This document shows positions 18,295 through 27,638 of a DNA stretch of 64,000 nt, piece by piece (the stretch's first letter is position 1; every line of letters starts with the position of its first letter). The stretch is from NCBI GenBank assembly GCA_963711505.1, contig CAVQEJ010000006.1:310001-374000 (forward strand), read 5' to 3'. Under the pieces are notes generated by a model. It made no database searches and was not told where the DNA came from. It saw only the letters and a program-made list of their open reading frames with translations. The position numbers and the translations under genes are program-made. Source of the stretch: JAGWRA01 sp963711505 (GTDB lineage: Bacteria; Acidobacteriota; Vicinamibacteria; Vicinamibacterales; CAVVIG01).

Positions 18295-19106
18295 GGCTCG
18301 TCCCGCTTTCCGGCCGGCGCCGCCACCGCCTCGACCTCCAGGCGCACCATGCGCACGCGGAGGGTGCCGGCCGCATCCGGCGGATGCGCCGCCGCGTAGG
18401 CCTCGAGAATGTCGTCCAGGAACGGATCCCGCAGGTGCGCGGGCAGCCGGTCGGTGAAATGGAACCAGGTCGTGCGCAGCCAGCCGCGGAACGGCTCGGG
18501 GCCGGCGAAGCACATGTCGCGCGGGAACAGCTCGACGCGCACGGCGCGGAACCCGTGGCGCGGCAGCCACGTCCGGTAGTCCTCGGGACCGTAGAACCGC
18601 CACGGCAGCTCGAGGTTGTCGAAGTACGCGTGCCACCGGTCGCGGCGCGACACGGCCGCCACGACCGCGAGCACGTCCGCCGCGTTGCCCCGCCCGCCCA
18701 TCTGGAAGAGGATGCGGCCGCCGGGTGCGAGGCAGGACCGGACGCCGCGCAGGATTGCCTCGTGATCGTCGGCCCAGTGGAGCGCCGCGTTCGAGAAGGC
18801 GATGTCGAACCGGTCGGGCAGCCGGATCGCCCGCACGTCCATCTTCACGAACGACAGGTTGGGATACTGCGCCGCCGGATAGCGCGCCGTCGCCAGCTCG
18901 ATCATCTCGGCGGACGAGTCGAGGCCGACAACGCGCCCCTCCGGCAGCAGCGCCGCCAGCCGGGCGTCGATCTTGCCGTCGCCGCAGCCGAGATCGAGCA
19001 CCGCCTCGTCTCCGCGCAGGGCGAGCTTCGCGACGAGCTCGATCGCCCAGTCGAACTGCGGCGCCGAGTTCACGGCGTAGTCTTCAGCGTTCCAGGTCGG
19101 GGGCAT
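18291..19106 (-). CDS. SAM-dependent methyltransferase (trans-aconitate methyltransferase-like)
   Basis: 271 residues, ATG at 19106 (PPTWNAEDYAVNSAPQFDWAIELV). Motif I VLDLGCGDGKIDARLA, acidic strand-2 end VVGLDSSAEMI, motif IV FDIAFSNAALHWADDHEAIL and LAPGGRILFQMGGRGN match the Tam-like family; AALHW is characteristic of that group. Tam methylates trans-aconitate, but relatives methylate other small acids or phenols. The end overlaps the DUF1003 gene by four bases. The 5' spacer contains tandem CAATGGG words. Confidence 0.88.
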   Translation of the reverse strand: MPPTWNAEDYAVNSAPQFDWAIELVAKLALRGDEAVLDLGCGDGKIDARLAALLPEGRVVGLDSSAEMIELATARYPAAQYPNLSFVKMDVRAIRLPDRFDIAFSNAALHWADDHEAILRGVRSCLAPGGRILFQMGGRGNAADVLAVVAAVSRRDRWHAYFDNLELPWRFYGPEDYRTWLPRHGFRAVRVELFPRDMCFAGPEPFRGWLRTTWFHFTDRLPAHLRDPFLDDILEAYAAAHPPDAAGTLRVRMVRLEVEAVAAPAGKRDEP

Positions 19107-19120
19107 ATCGGATCGGAATC

Positions 19121-19232
19121 GCAATGGGCAATGAGCAATGCGCAACGGGTATTGATCAGCGCGCGACAGCAACCGGCCGGGGCGCCGTGCGACGTGCCAT
19201 ACCCATTGCCCGTTGCCCATTGCCCATTACGA
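19121..19232 (-). repeat. two blocks of CCCATTGC-type word repeats
   Basis: Block one (19121-19155) is GCAATGGGCAATGAGCAATG followed by CGCAACGGGTATTG; block two (19199-19232) reads CCCATTGCCCGTTGCCCATT and onward, the reverse complement of the same word. The two blocks therefore form a long imperfect inverted repeat with about 45 bases between them, in the 133-base spacer between the M20 peptidase gene and the methyltransferase. Related words occur at 9672-9692, 31572-31599, 38513-38540, 38572-38612 and 50751-50800. Confidence 0.75.
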
Positions 19233-19238
19233 CGCCCC

Positions 19239-20583
19239 TCACTGCTCCACCTTCCCCTGTGAGAGCCGATACAGCAGCACGGCCGCCCGCTGGGTCTGCG
19301 TCGGCAGGGTGGCGAGGTCGGCCGTCTCCCCGGACGTGTGGCCACCGCGCCCCATGAGGCCGACGCCGTCGATCACCATCTTGACCTCGTCGGCGATGAA
19401 CGACACATCGGCCGCGCCCGCCTTGTCGGGGTCGACGGGATCGACCGGACCGAGGCCGAGATCCTCGCTCGCCTGCTTGTACATGGCGAACAGCCGATCG
19501 TTCCCGGCCGTCGGCGCCATGGCCGGATAGCCGTCGCTGAAGGTGATCGTGGCGCTGGTGTGCGGCAGCGAGGCGGCGACGATCTCCTTCATCACCTGAC
19601 GCGTCTGCGCGAGCTGCTCATTCGACAGCGTCCGGATGTCGCCGGTCGTGATGGCCGTCTTCGAGACGACGTTGGTCTTGCCGAACGCCGTGCCACGGGC
19701 ATCGGCTTCGTCCAGGTCGGCGGTCGTGCCGCCGATGATGAGCCCGGGATTGAACGTCAGATGGGCCTGCCCGGCCAGCCGCTCGCGGAACGCGTTCAGG
19801 ATGCGCGCGCTCTCGAAGATCGCGCCGTCGCCGACGTCGGCCTGGAAGATCTGGGACGAGTGGGACGCCACGCCGGTGACCGTCAGCCTCCAGCCGCTCG
19901 CGCCGCGCCGGGCCACCACAACGGTCTTCGGGTTGCCGTCACCGTCCTCGAAGCCGATGGCCGCGTCCGCCCCCTTCGCCGCGTCGATGAGGGTGGCGCG
20001 CGCCGCACTCAGCGGGCGGCCGGCCTCCTCCTCGTCGCCGTCGAGCACGACGACGACGTTCAGGTTCTTCAGCGCGCCGATCGACTGCAGGGCGCGCATC
20101 GCCTGCACGATGATCACGTCGCCGCCCTTCATGTCGGTCACGCCGGGCCCCGTGGCCGTGTGCGCGTCGACGCGGACGAACTTCTGGAACGGATCGTCCT
20201 TCGCGAAGACCGTATCCAGGTGTCCGATCAGCACGATGCGCGGTCCCGGGCCCGGATGATCGGCCACGAGGTGGCCCGCACGCTGGAACGCCGCGCCGTC
20301 GACCCAGCGCGTCCTGAAGCCCAGCGCGTCGAACTGCTCACGGAAGATCCGCCCGACCTCCCGCACGCCGGCGAGATTCTCGGTGCCGCTGTTGATGTTC
20401 ACGACCCGCTCGAGGAACGTGAGCGCATCGCCGTTGTGGGCATCGATGTACTGAACGATCTTCTGCTCGTCGCCGCTGAGGTGGGCCGGCGCACCGGCCT
20501 GCCCCGCCGCGGCCGGCTCGCGGGACCGCCAGCGGCAACAGCGCGGCCACCGCGAGTACCGTCGTCGCAACTCGATTAGGCAT
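19239..20583 (-). CDS. secreted M20-family peptidase (glutamate carboxypeptidase-like), one frameshift
   Basis: About 447 residues from ATG 20583. The start gives a signal peptide (RVATTVLAVAALLPLAVP); a slip near 20520 follows, then the mature enzyme begins LSGDEQKIVQYIDAHNGDAL. Zinc ligands and catalytic residues of M20 are present: VLIGHLDTVF, GPGVTDMKGGDVI, LDGDEEEAGRPL, and a C-terminal GRGGHTSGETADL histidine. The lid-domain insert VTGVASHSSQI supplies the oxyanion histidine. The family cleaves C-terminal glutamate or dipeptides. Exported location, together with the tricorn and S9 peptidases, fits protein scavenging. Confidence 0.88.
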
Positions 20584-20894
20584 GAGTGGTGTCCTCGGGC
20601 GCCTATTATGCCGCACCGGACGGCCGGCGGCATGCGGGACCGATCCCACACTTCCCCGCCCCTGGTCGCCGCATGCCCTGCGCTTCCTGCGCCACGGACG
20701 AGCTGGCCGTGCCAGCCCCGCGCACGAAGGCGAGGCGCCGCAGACGGCGCCTCCAGTGCGGTCATCAGGACCTCCAGAGACCGCGCTGGACAATCTCGGG
20801 ACAGACGTGTAGAGTCCTGCACGGCAATTCCTGATATTTGAGGCCCGGCAACCGCCACACGACGCGCTGGCGGCTGCAGCCGTTCCGTTCCCGG
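20584..20894. other. intergenic region, no gene seen
   Basis: 311 bases between the M20 peptidase start and a small hypothetical gene. All reading frames here give Arg- and Pro-rich low-complexity translations without recognisable motifs, and I see no tRNA-like or terminator-like structure. It must contain the promoter of the M20 gene on the minus strand, but no convincing -35/-10 pair stands out. Confidence 0.5.
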
Positions 20895-21098
20895 TCAGCG
20901 GTGTTCGTCCAAGGTCCGCTTTCCGGCGAGTTCCATCAGGCGTGCAACACTCGCCTCGATCGAGGCGCGATCGTCCCGATCGATCGCCACCAGCAGACAG
21001 TGGCATTCGTTGCGCAGCGCCCTGGGCTCTTCAGCGTCCCCGCTCAACAGGCGCAACATCGCGTCAACATACGCTCGCAGTTGGCGTTCGTCTGTCAT
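20895..21098 (-). CDS. small hypothetical protein
   Basis: 67 residues from ATG 21098 (TDERQLRAYVDAMLRLLSGD). It is entirely helical and charged (ECHCLLVAIDRDDRASIEASVARLMELAGKRTLDEHR), with two cysteines in ECHC. The composition is protein-like and clearly different from the Arg/Pro-rich noise frames around it. It lies divergently, 76 bases from the epimerase gene. Function unknown; it could be a regulator-sized or chaperone-sized helical protein. Confidence 0.55.
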   Translation of the reverse strand: MTDERQLRAYVDAMLRLLSGDAEEPRALRNECHCLLVAIDRDDRASIEASVARLMELAGKRTLDEHR

Positions 21099-21174
21099 GG
21101 CATATGGGGTCCGTCCGCCGGTCCGTCCAGTTCCGGTCCGGTTCCTACGATAACTCCGAACGGAGGCGCAGCAC

Positions 21175-22131
21175 ATGAAGGTGGCGATCTTCGGCGCGTA
21201 CGGCACGATCGGGCGGTCTGTGACGGCCGCGCTGCTGACACGCGGCGACGAGGTGCGCGCCGTGGGCCGCACCGAGTCGCACCTTCGTGAGGCCTTCGGC
21301 GGCAGCAGCGGCGTGGAAATCATGGCGGCCGACGTGGCCACGGCCGACGGCTGCGCCCGCGCCGCAGCCGGGGTCGATGCCATCGTGTATGCCCTGGGCC
21401 TGCCCTATACGAAGGAGGCGTTCGCCGCGTATCCGTCGATGATGCACATGGCGGTGACCGCGGCCCGCAGCTCGGGCGTGCGCCGGCTGCTGCACATCTC
21501 CAATGTCTATCCGTACGGCGAGCCCCGCACCCCGCGCGTGCGCGAAGACCATCCCCGCGAGCCGGTGGCGATCAAGGGACAACGGCGCAAGGAGCAGGAG
21601 GACGTCGCGCTGTCGGGACACGGCGTGAACGGCCTCGCGACGCTGGTGCTGCGGCTGCCCGACTTCTACGGCCCGTTCGCCGACAACAGTCTGGGAGGGA
21701 TGATCCTCGCCGCGGTCGCCGCCGGCAATCGGGCCAACGTGCTCGGCCCGATCGATACGCCGCACGAGTTCATGTTCACACCCGACGTCGGGCCCGTCGT
21801 CGCCGCGCTGCTCTCCGCGCCGGCCGGCTGGGGCGAGGCGTACAATTTCGGCGGCGCCGGCGTCATCACGCAGCGCGAGTTCGCGATGCGCGCGTTCGCG
21901 CTGGCCGGGCGGCCGCCGCGCCTGCGGGTGGCCAGCCCGCGCCTCGTACGCCTGATGGGGCTCTTCTCGCCGATGATGCGCGAGCTGGTGGAGATGAGCT
22001 ACCTGCAGACCCATCCCGTGCTGCTCGACGACACGAAGCTGCACACCCTGCTCGGCACGGTCGTCAAGACGCCGTACGAGGAAGGCATCCGCCGCACGCT
22101 CGACCACCTGCGCGTCCGCACGGCCTCCTGA
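21175..22131 (+). CDS. NAD(P)-dependent epimerase/dehydratase family protein
   Basis: 318 residues, ATG at 21175 with GGAGG 9 bases upstream. The N-terminal MKVAIFGAYGTIGRSVTAALLTRGDEV is the Rossmann dinucleotide-binding motif (GxxGxxG). The catalytic Tyr-x-x-x-Lys of classical SDR enzymes is replaced by an atypical region (IKGQRRKEQEDVAL), and LVLRLPDFYGPFADNSL is the conserved substrate-loop start. It resembles extended/atypical SDR proteins acting on nucleotide sugars or as NADP-sensing regulators. Substrate not inferable. Confidence 0.88.
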   Translation: MKVAIFGAYGTIGRSVTAALLTRGDEVRAVGRTESHLREAFGGSSGVEIMAADVATADGCARAAAGVDAIVYALGLPYTKEAFAAYPSMMHMAVTAARSSGVRRLLHISNVYPYGEPRTPRVREDHPREPVAIKGQRRKEQEDVALSGHGVNGLATLVLRLPDFYGPFADNSLGGMILAAVAAGNRANVLGPIDTPHEFMFTPDVGPVVAALLSAPAGWGEAYNFGGAGVITQREFAMRAFALAGRPPRLRVASPRLVRLMGLFSPMMRELVEMSYLQTHPVLLDDTKLHTLLGTVVKTPYEEGIRRTLDHLRVRTAS

Positions 22132-22157
22132 CACGCCCGTCGGGGGGCGGCCGGCTC

Positions 22158-22652
22158 CTACTTCAGCGAGAGATACTGCGCCAGCGTGCGATCGCCGACC
22201 ATGATGTCGATGCGATGGAACGCGCCGAATTGGTCGACGACACGCGTGAGCTGCTCTTCGATGCGGGGATTGTCGCACGCGCCCCCGATGGAGAACGGCT
22301 CCAGCGTCACGGTGGCATCCCGGTCGTCGATGGTCACCGATCGCAGCTCGATGTGGAGCGCCGCCACGCTGTTCACCAGTCCCTTGGGTGGCGCGGCCGT
22401 GAGCTGCGCGCGCACCGCCGACTCCAGCGTGGAGCCCACGAACGGCTCCGTCCGTTGGCGGGACACCAGCACGTCGCCGCAGCCGAACGTCTCGCCCTGC
22501 ACCTTCGTCGGACTCACGGCAACGAAGAACAGTTCGACGGAGACCGGTCTGCCCGTCGGATGTGTCCTCACCTGCGCCCACGCGGGGACGCCGCCAAGAC
22601 TGGCGGCCACCGCAAGGGTGATCAGGAACCGCCGGATGGCCGCCTGCTTCAT
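22158..22652 (-). CDS. secreted GerMN-domain protein
   Basis: 164 residues from ATG 22652 with a Sec signal (FLITLAVAASLGGVPAWAQ). The mature part VSVELFFVAVSPTKV...RTEPFVGSTLESAVRAQLTAAPPKGLVNSV...DRDATVTLEPFSIGGACDNPRIEEQLTRVV follows the GerMN/sporulation-GerM domain pattern of strand, helix with LLxGP-like turn, then two strands. GerMN domains occur in exported proteins of both spore formers and non-spore formers; here it is a single-domain periplasmic or surface protein with no spore genes near. It converges with the epimerase gene 27 bases away. Confidence 0.75.
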   Translation of the reverse strand: MKQAAIRRFLITLAVAASLGGVPAWAQVRTHPTGRPVSVELFFVAVSPTKVQGETFGCGDVLVSRQRTEPFVGSTLESAVRAQLTAAPPKGLVNSVAALHIELRSVTIDDRDATVTLEPFSIGGACDNPRIEEQLTRVVDQFGAFHRIDIMVGDRTLAQYLSLK

Positions 22653-22719
22653 CTCGCCTTCTTCCGCCCGATTGAGACAGACCGCCGGATGCCATGGTTC
22701 GGTCCGGCGATCCGCGCGC

Positions 22720-23105
22720 TCAGTGACGATGCGCGTCGGGGATGCCGAACCGGTGGGCGGTCTCGCGCTCGAAGTCGAACTCGATGAGCACGGCGGGCTC
22801 GTCGCCCACGACCGACCCGTCGTGTCCCGGCTCGATGACGACCGCCTGGGGTGCCGCGAAGTCGCGCGTGCATCCGTCCGCGTACCGGATCTGGATGCGG
22901 CCGCGCGCCAGGAAGCCGACGTGCGCGTGCATGCAGAGCTCGGTGCCGACGACGGCCTTCATCTGATTGTCCCAGCGAAGCCGGCCGGATAGATCGTCCG
23001 CTTCACGCGGCCGTCGCCGGCATGAACGATGTCGAGCTGGACGCCGGCGACGTCGCGATGGTCGGCTCCGGACATCGGGGCGAGAAGGGGATCGTTGCCG
23101 CTCAT
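22720..23105 (-). CDS. small cupin protein, one frameshift
   Basis: About 128 residues from ATG 23105, which has GGAGG at a good distance upstream. The first part reads MSGNDPLLAPMSGADHRDV...LDIVHAGDGRVKRTIYPAG, then the frame slips near 22980 and continues RWDNQMKAVVGTELCMHAHVGFLARGRIQIRYADGC, the cupin motif 1 with histidines in CMHAHVGFL, and PQAVVIEPGHDGSVVGDEPAVLIEFDFE as motif 2. Function unknown. It is transcribed divergently from the UbiA gene. Confidence 0.75.
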
Positions 23106-23233
23106 GTGTCAGTCCTCCAGGTGGACGGAATGTGGCGAATCGTAGCATTTTCGGACCCGGCCTTCCTCCACCGCTGAGCTGCCGCGGGATTGGCTCCGCT
23201 TCGGCGCCCGGTGCACTATGATGAAGGGAGGCA

Positions 23234-24025
23234 ATGCGGGAAGTCGGATCGTCGCGGCGGGTCGGGTCGGTTGTCAGGCTGGTGCACTACTGGTGGCCCG
23301 TCGCGCTCGGGTGGTCCATCGCGCTGGTCTGGAATCAGGTCAGCGCGCGACCCGTGTCGCACCCGGGGCTCGCCGTCCTGCTCTGGGGCATCTTCGGCGC
23401 CTACAGCCTCGACCGGCTCCTCGACAGCGGATCGCCCGACGATCCGCGCTGGCTGCGCGTCGCCCTGGCCGGCGCGTTCCTCGTGTCCTCGGCCGCCTGT
23501 CTCTACTACCTCGTCGACCTGCCTCCCGGCACCATCGCCCTGATCCCGCTGCTGGCGGCAGCCGGCGTCTTCTACCGCCAGCTGAAGCGCTATCCGTTCA
23601 CCAAGACCGTGCTCGTGCCGGCCGTCTGGGTCTGGGCCGGGCTCGCGCTGCCGGCCGCCGACGGCTCGTGGTTCGGCTGGCGATTGGTGATGCTGCCGGT
23701 GTCGGTGCCGCTGATGGCGCTGTTCGCCTCGGGCTGCCTGCTCTGCGACATCAAGGACGCCGAGGCCGACAGCCGCACGGGCGTCCGGAGCCTGCCGGCC
23801 GTCTTCGGCATCCCCTCGACGATTGCCGTCGCGACCGCCCTGGCGGTGGCCGGCATCCTGCTCGCCGGACTGCAGCAACGGCCCGCCCTGCTCGTCACCG
23901 GGCTCGCGCTCGTCGGCCTCGGCCAGTGGACGACGGTGCTGACGGCCGGTCCGGCCGGCGCGCTCGTCGTCGATCTGGCGTTGACGATCCCCGGCCTGCT
24001 CATCGCGACACACCTGCTCCGGTAG
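23234..24025 (+). CDS. UbiA-family prenyltransferase-like membrane protein
   Basis: 263 residues, start ATG at 23234. About eight membrane helices. Two Asp-rich motifs that bind the prenyl diphosphate through Mg2+ are present, although the first is degenerate: YSLDRLLDSGSPDD near residue 60 and CDIKDAEADSRTGVRSLP near residue 175 (DxxxD). The family transfers prenyl chains to aromatic acceptors in quinone, chlorophyll or haem biosynthesis. It is shorter than UbiA or MenA (about 290) and no quinone genes are near, so the acceptor is unknown. Confidence 0.82.
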   Translation: MREVGSSRRVGSVVRLVHYWWPVALGWSIALVWNQVSARPVSHPGLAVLLWGIFGAYSLDRLLDSGSPDDPRWLRVALAGAFLVSSAACLYYLVDLPPGTIALIPLLAAAGVFYRQLKRYPFTKTVLVPAVWVWAGLALPAADGSWFGWRLVMLPVSVPLMALFASGCLLCDIKDAEADSRTGVRSLPAVFGIPSTIAVATALAVAGILLAGLQQRPALLVTGLALVGLGQWTTVLTAGPAGALVVDLALTIPGLLIATHLLR

Positions 24026-24153
24026 CGCCGCCCGCGGGTAGACTGAGAGCTCGCCGTGGAACCGCGCGAGCGCCTCGCGCCCGGCGATCGGTCAGGACCG
24101 TTTCACCCTCTCGTCACCGACACCGCAGCACCGTCAGCACAGGAGTCGCTCCG

Positions 24154-24620
24154 ATGCCTCTCATCGATGCCGGCAGAAAGGCCCCCGCGTTCGCGCTCAA
24201 GGATCAGGATGGCAAGACCCATCGGCTGTCGGCCTGCGCCGGCCGGCCGGTCGTCCTCTACTTCTATCCGAAGGACGACACGCCCGGCTGCACGAAGGAA
24301 GCCTGCGCGTTCCGCGACAACCTGCCGAGTTCAGGAAGGGCAAGGCCGTCGTGCTGGGCGTCAGCATCCTCGACGAGGCGAGCAAGGCGAAGTTCGCGGC
24401 GAAGCACGACCTGAACTTTCCGCTGCTCGCCGACGCGGATCACGAAGTCGCCGGGAGGTACGGGGTGTGGCAGAAGAAGTCGCTCTACGGCCGGTCGTTC
24501 ATGGGCATCGTGCGCACGACGTATCTCATCGACGCCGACGGCAAGGTGGTGAAACGGTGGGACAACGTGAAGGTGGACGGCCACGCCGAGGACGTGCTGA
24601 AGGCGGTCGGCGCGCTGTAG
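24154..24620 (+). CDS. bcp: thioredoxin-dependent thiol peroxidase (Bcp/PrxQ), one frameshift
   Basis: About 155 residues, ATG at 24154 after AGGAG. VVLYFYPKDDTPGCTKEACAFRDN holds the peroxidatic Cys (TPGC) and, five residues on, the resolving Cys of PrxQ-type enzymes. Near 24328 one base is missing (CTGCCGAG where CTGCCCGAG would keep frame); afterwards FRKGKAVVLGVSILDEASKAKFAAKHDLNFPLLADADHEV and YGVWQKKSLYGRSFMGIVRTTYLID are standard. Reduces peroxides using thioredoxin. The intact TPGC shows the slip does not touch the active site. Confidence 0.92.
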
Positions 24621-24635
24621 GGGCGACGCGCCGTT

Positions 24636-25510
24636 TCAGCGTTGCGACGGCGGCCGCCGGCCGACCGCCGGCGGCTTCGGTCCCGAGGGCGGCGCGAACG
24701 TCAGGTCCAGACTGCCGGCCGCGATCGATCGATCCACGAGCGACGGCGCCAGCCCGATTTCGTCGACGAGCGCGGCCCGCACGTCTTCGCGCGAGAGCTC
24801 GCGTGTCGTGACACCGGCGATGGTCTTCGAGAGGCGGCGGTTGCCGAACAGCACGAGCAGCTCGCCCGGCCGGTTCCGTCTCGCGTAGAGCCGCTGGTTG
24901 AACGGGCTGCGCTCGCGCGAAGCTTCGTACAGCGTGAGGTACGCGGCGGGATCGACCGGGTCGACGAGCAGCCGGCACGGCAGGTAGTCGTCATTCGGCG
25001 GCAGGTCCACCCAGATGACGTGCGTGCCGTCCACCGGTTCGACCTCCGCGGCGAAGACGGGTCCGGGCTGACGAAGAGGTCCGTCCCGAGCGGCAGCGGG
25101 ATGCCGGTGAGCATCGACGAATCGGCCAGCCAGTCGGCGCCGGCGATCCGGACCTTCACGCTGCCGTGCGTCAGCAGGCCCAGGTCGCGCATCGAGCCGG
25201 CCACGCGGCGCGCCTCGAAACCGAGCGCACCGAGCAGCTCGCAGAGTGCGTGACTCGTCGGCCAGCAGGTGCCGCCGGCACCCTGCCCCAGCCAGGCCTC
25301 GAAGAACTCGTCCGCACGGCGTCCCGGCAGCGGCCGGCCCGCGCCTCCGTGCAGCGCCATCATCTTGCGCACGTTGTCGAACGGCACACCGGCACACCAG
25401 GCCGCATAGAGCGTCTGCAGCCCCTCGAGGTCCGGCTCCGGGACGGAAGGCAGGCCGAGACGCTCGAATACCCGATCACGCAGGGCGGGAGTCAGGCGGT
25501 CGATACCCAT
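24636..25510 (-). CDS. arylamine N-acetyltransferase family protein, one frameshift
   Basis: About 291 residues, ATG at 25510. PFDNVRKMMAL near residue 45, catalytic Cys in GAGGTCWPTSHALCELLGALGF, catalytic His in LLTHGSVKVRI and Asp in DWLADSSML give the NAT catalytic triad in the right order and spacing. After a slip near 25070 the sequence continues VDGTHVIWVDLPPNDDYLPCRLLVDPVD and SPFNQRLYARRNRPGELLVLFGNRRL, the conserved C-terminal part, and REDVRAALVDEIGL. NATs acetylate arylamines or hydrazines from acetyl-CoA. It converges with bcp, 15 bases apart. Confidence 0.87.
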
Positions 25511-25539
25511 TGCTTTCTACGTTCTACGTTACAACCCGT

Positions 25540-26563
25540 CTACTTGATCCCCACCACCATCGAGTCCGGGCCGACGAGGTGCTCCACCCGCGTCTCCTTG
25601 AAACCCGCTTCCTTCATCCAGCCCGTGCAGTCGGCGCCCGAGTAGTCGAACCCGCCGGGCGTCTCGATCAGCATGTTCAGGCTCATCAGCAGGCCGAACA
25701 CGTTCTTCCGCCGGTCGTCGTCGATGATCGCCTCGTAGACGATGAAGGCGCCGCCGGCGGGCAGGGCTTCGTAGGCCTTGCGGACGAGCATCTTCTTCTG
25801 TCCAGATCCCAGTCGTGCAGGATGTGGCCCATCATCACGACGTCGGCCTTCGGCAGCGGGTCCGCGAAGAAGTCGCCCGGCGTGAAGCTCAGCCGGTCGG
25901 CCACGCCGGCTGCGCCACGTAGTCGTCGAAGATCGGCCCGACCTCGGGCAGATCGAAGCCGATGCCCGACAGGTGCGGGTTGGCGAGCGCGATCTGCGCG
26001 GCCAGATCGCCCTGCGCCGTGCCGACGTCGACGAAGGTCTTGTAGTGCTCCCAGGGGAACTTGTGCGCGATCGCGATGTTGGCGCCGTGGCTGATGCCGG
26101 TCATCGCGGCCAGGAACTGCTGAGCCGCGCGGGATCGGCGTAGAACGCCTCGAACATCGGTGGCCGCCGCTCTTCGCCTCGTTCTGCGGCAGACCGGTGC
26201 GCAGAGCCTCTGTCAGATGACTCCAGAACGGGTACAGCCGATGGTTCGCCATCTCGAGAATCCCGCCCACGTAGGACGGCTTCTGCCTGTCGAGGAACAA
26301 GTCGGTCTCGGGCGTGTTGCCATACTCGCCTCTCTGCGCTCAGGAAACCGAGCGCCACCAGGGCGTCGAGAAAGTCGCGCGCCGCGCGCGGATGCAGTCC
26401 CAGGCGCCCCTGCAGGCCGTCAGCGCGTCGGGACCCTGGCGAGTTCGGTGAAGAGTTCCATCTCGATCGCGCTCAGCAGCGTTTTCGAGGCCCAGAAGCC
26501 CAGGCCGATTTGCAGAATCCTCTCGGGGGACAACTGGCCACCGGTCGCAGCGATATCGGACAC
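25540..26563 (-). CDS. O-methyltransferase (hydroxyneurosporene/AcmB-type), at least five frameshifts
   Basis: About 341 residues when pieced together. GTG start at 26563: SDIAATGGQLSPERILQIGLGFWASKTLLSAIEMELFTEL (dimerisation domain). Then, in changing frames: LFLDRQKPSYVGGILEMANHRLYPFWSHLTEALRTG; FEAFYADPARL; MTGISHGANIAIAHKFPWEHYKTFVDVGTAQGDLAAQIALANPHL (motif I); RLSFTPGDFFADPLPKADVVMMGHILHDWD; and MLVRKAYEALPAGGAFIVYEAIIDDDRR to the stop. Every conserved block is intact, only the frame changes, roughly every 150-200 bases, so assembly indels are more likely than decay. Transfers a methyl group from SAM to a hydroxyl. Confidence 0.78.
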
Positions 26564-26731
26564 CGTGATCCTCCTCTGTGGGCGAGTTGACGACCCGTCA
26601 TGATGCCCCAGAGGCGCGGTCGCCTTCAATTGTGTTCGGTAAGGGATCGGGAGAGGAGCGGGGCGGACAGCGAACGGTTCGTCGGGAAACGCCGGACGGC
26701 AGGCAGGAGACTCGGGGCGGGAAGCGTCCCC

Positions 26732-27448
26732 TTACACCACCGCTCCGAACAGCCGCCCGACACCGGCCGTAATCGCGAGCGCGAGCGCTCCCCAGAAGGT
26801 GACGCGCAGGGCGCCGGCGAGTGCCGACGCGCCACCGGTGCGGGCGGCGAGACCACCGAGCACGGCCAGGAGCACGAGCGAGGCCACCGAGACGCCGGGA
26901 ATCAGCAGGGCGGCCGGTAACAGCACCACCGTCAGCAGCGGCAGCGCCGCCCCCACGGTGAACGACCCGGCCGACGCAAACGCGGCCTGCACGGGCCGGG
27001 CCGAGACGACTTCCGAAATGCCCAGCTCGTCGCGGGCGTGGGCGCCGAGCGCATCGTGCGCCATCAGCTGTTGGGCCACCTGGCGCGCCAGGTCGGGCGT
27101 CAGGCCGCGCTGCACGTAGATGTCGGCCAGCTCCTGGTGCTCGGCGACGTTCTGCGTCGCCAGCTCACGCCGCTCGCGCGCCAGGTCGGCCGCCTCGGTG
27201 TCGGCCTGCGAGCTCACCGAGACGTACTCGCCGGCTGCCATCGACATGGCGCCGGCCACGAGCCCGGCCACGCCCGCGATCAGCACGTCGGAACGGGCCG
27301 CACTGGCCGCCGCCACGCCGACGAGGAGGCTCGCCGTGGAGACGATGCCGTCGTTCGCCCCGAGCACGGCGGCCCGCAGCCAGCCGATGCGGCTGGTCCG
27401 ATGTTGCTCCTTGTGGCCCCGCTTCACGCTCCGGGTGTGTCGCGCCAT
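26732..27448 (-). CDS. VIT1/CCC1-family Fe/Mn transporter
   Basis: 238 residues, ATG at 27448. LRAAVLGANDGIVSTASLLVGVAAA, GLVAGAMSMAAGEYVSVSSQADTE and the cytoplasmic metal-binding loop with Glu-rich helices (DLARERRELATQNVAEHQELADIYVQRGLTPDLARQVAQQLMAHDAL) are the VIT family signatures; three further membrane segments follow and AARTGGASALAGALRVTFWG ends the domain. In plants and yeast the homologues export Fe2+ or Mn2+ from the cytosol into vacuoles; the bacterial members are thought to lower cytosolic Fe/Mn. Confidence 0.92.
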   Translation of the reverse strand: MARHTRSVKRGHKEQHRTSRIGWLRAAVLGANDGIVSTASLLVGVAAASAARSDVLIAGVAGLVAGAMSMAAGEYVSVSSQADTEAADLARERRELATQNVAEHQELADIYVQRGLTPDLARQVAQQLMAHDALGAHARDELGISEVVSARPVQAAFASAGSFTVGAALPLLTVVLLPAALLIPGVSVASLVLLAVLGGLAARTGGASALAGALRVTFWGALALAITAGVGRLFGAVV

Positions 27449-27638
27449 GAACCAATCCCTCCCGTGCGGCCGGCCGGCCCCATCCGGGTCCGGCCCCGTC
27501 CTGCCGTTCTCCATCTTGCGTCGAACCGGGTGGGTTCGGAAAGCCCGGGCCGGGCCGGCGGGATCACCGCCGGGCAGTCCGCAGCCGCTGCCACGGATGC
27601 AGCAACTGCGGCGACTGTCCCGGCAGCGGCGCCGTGCG

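Noticed and set aside
24154..24620. Bcp frameshift as programmed frameshifting or a Sec site
   Set aside because: The slip is a simple missing C after the active site, both cysteines are ordinary codons and no slippery heptamer is visible.
25540..26563. The O-methyltransferase as a true pseudogene
   Set aside because: All conserved blocks are intact with no missense or deletion beyond single-base slips, and slips are frequent throughout the window, so assembly error is more likely.
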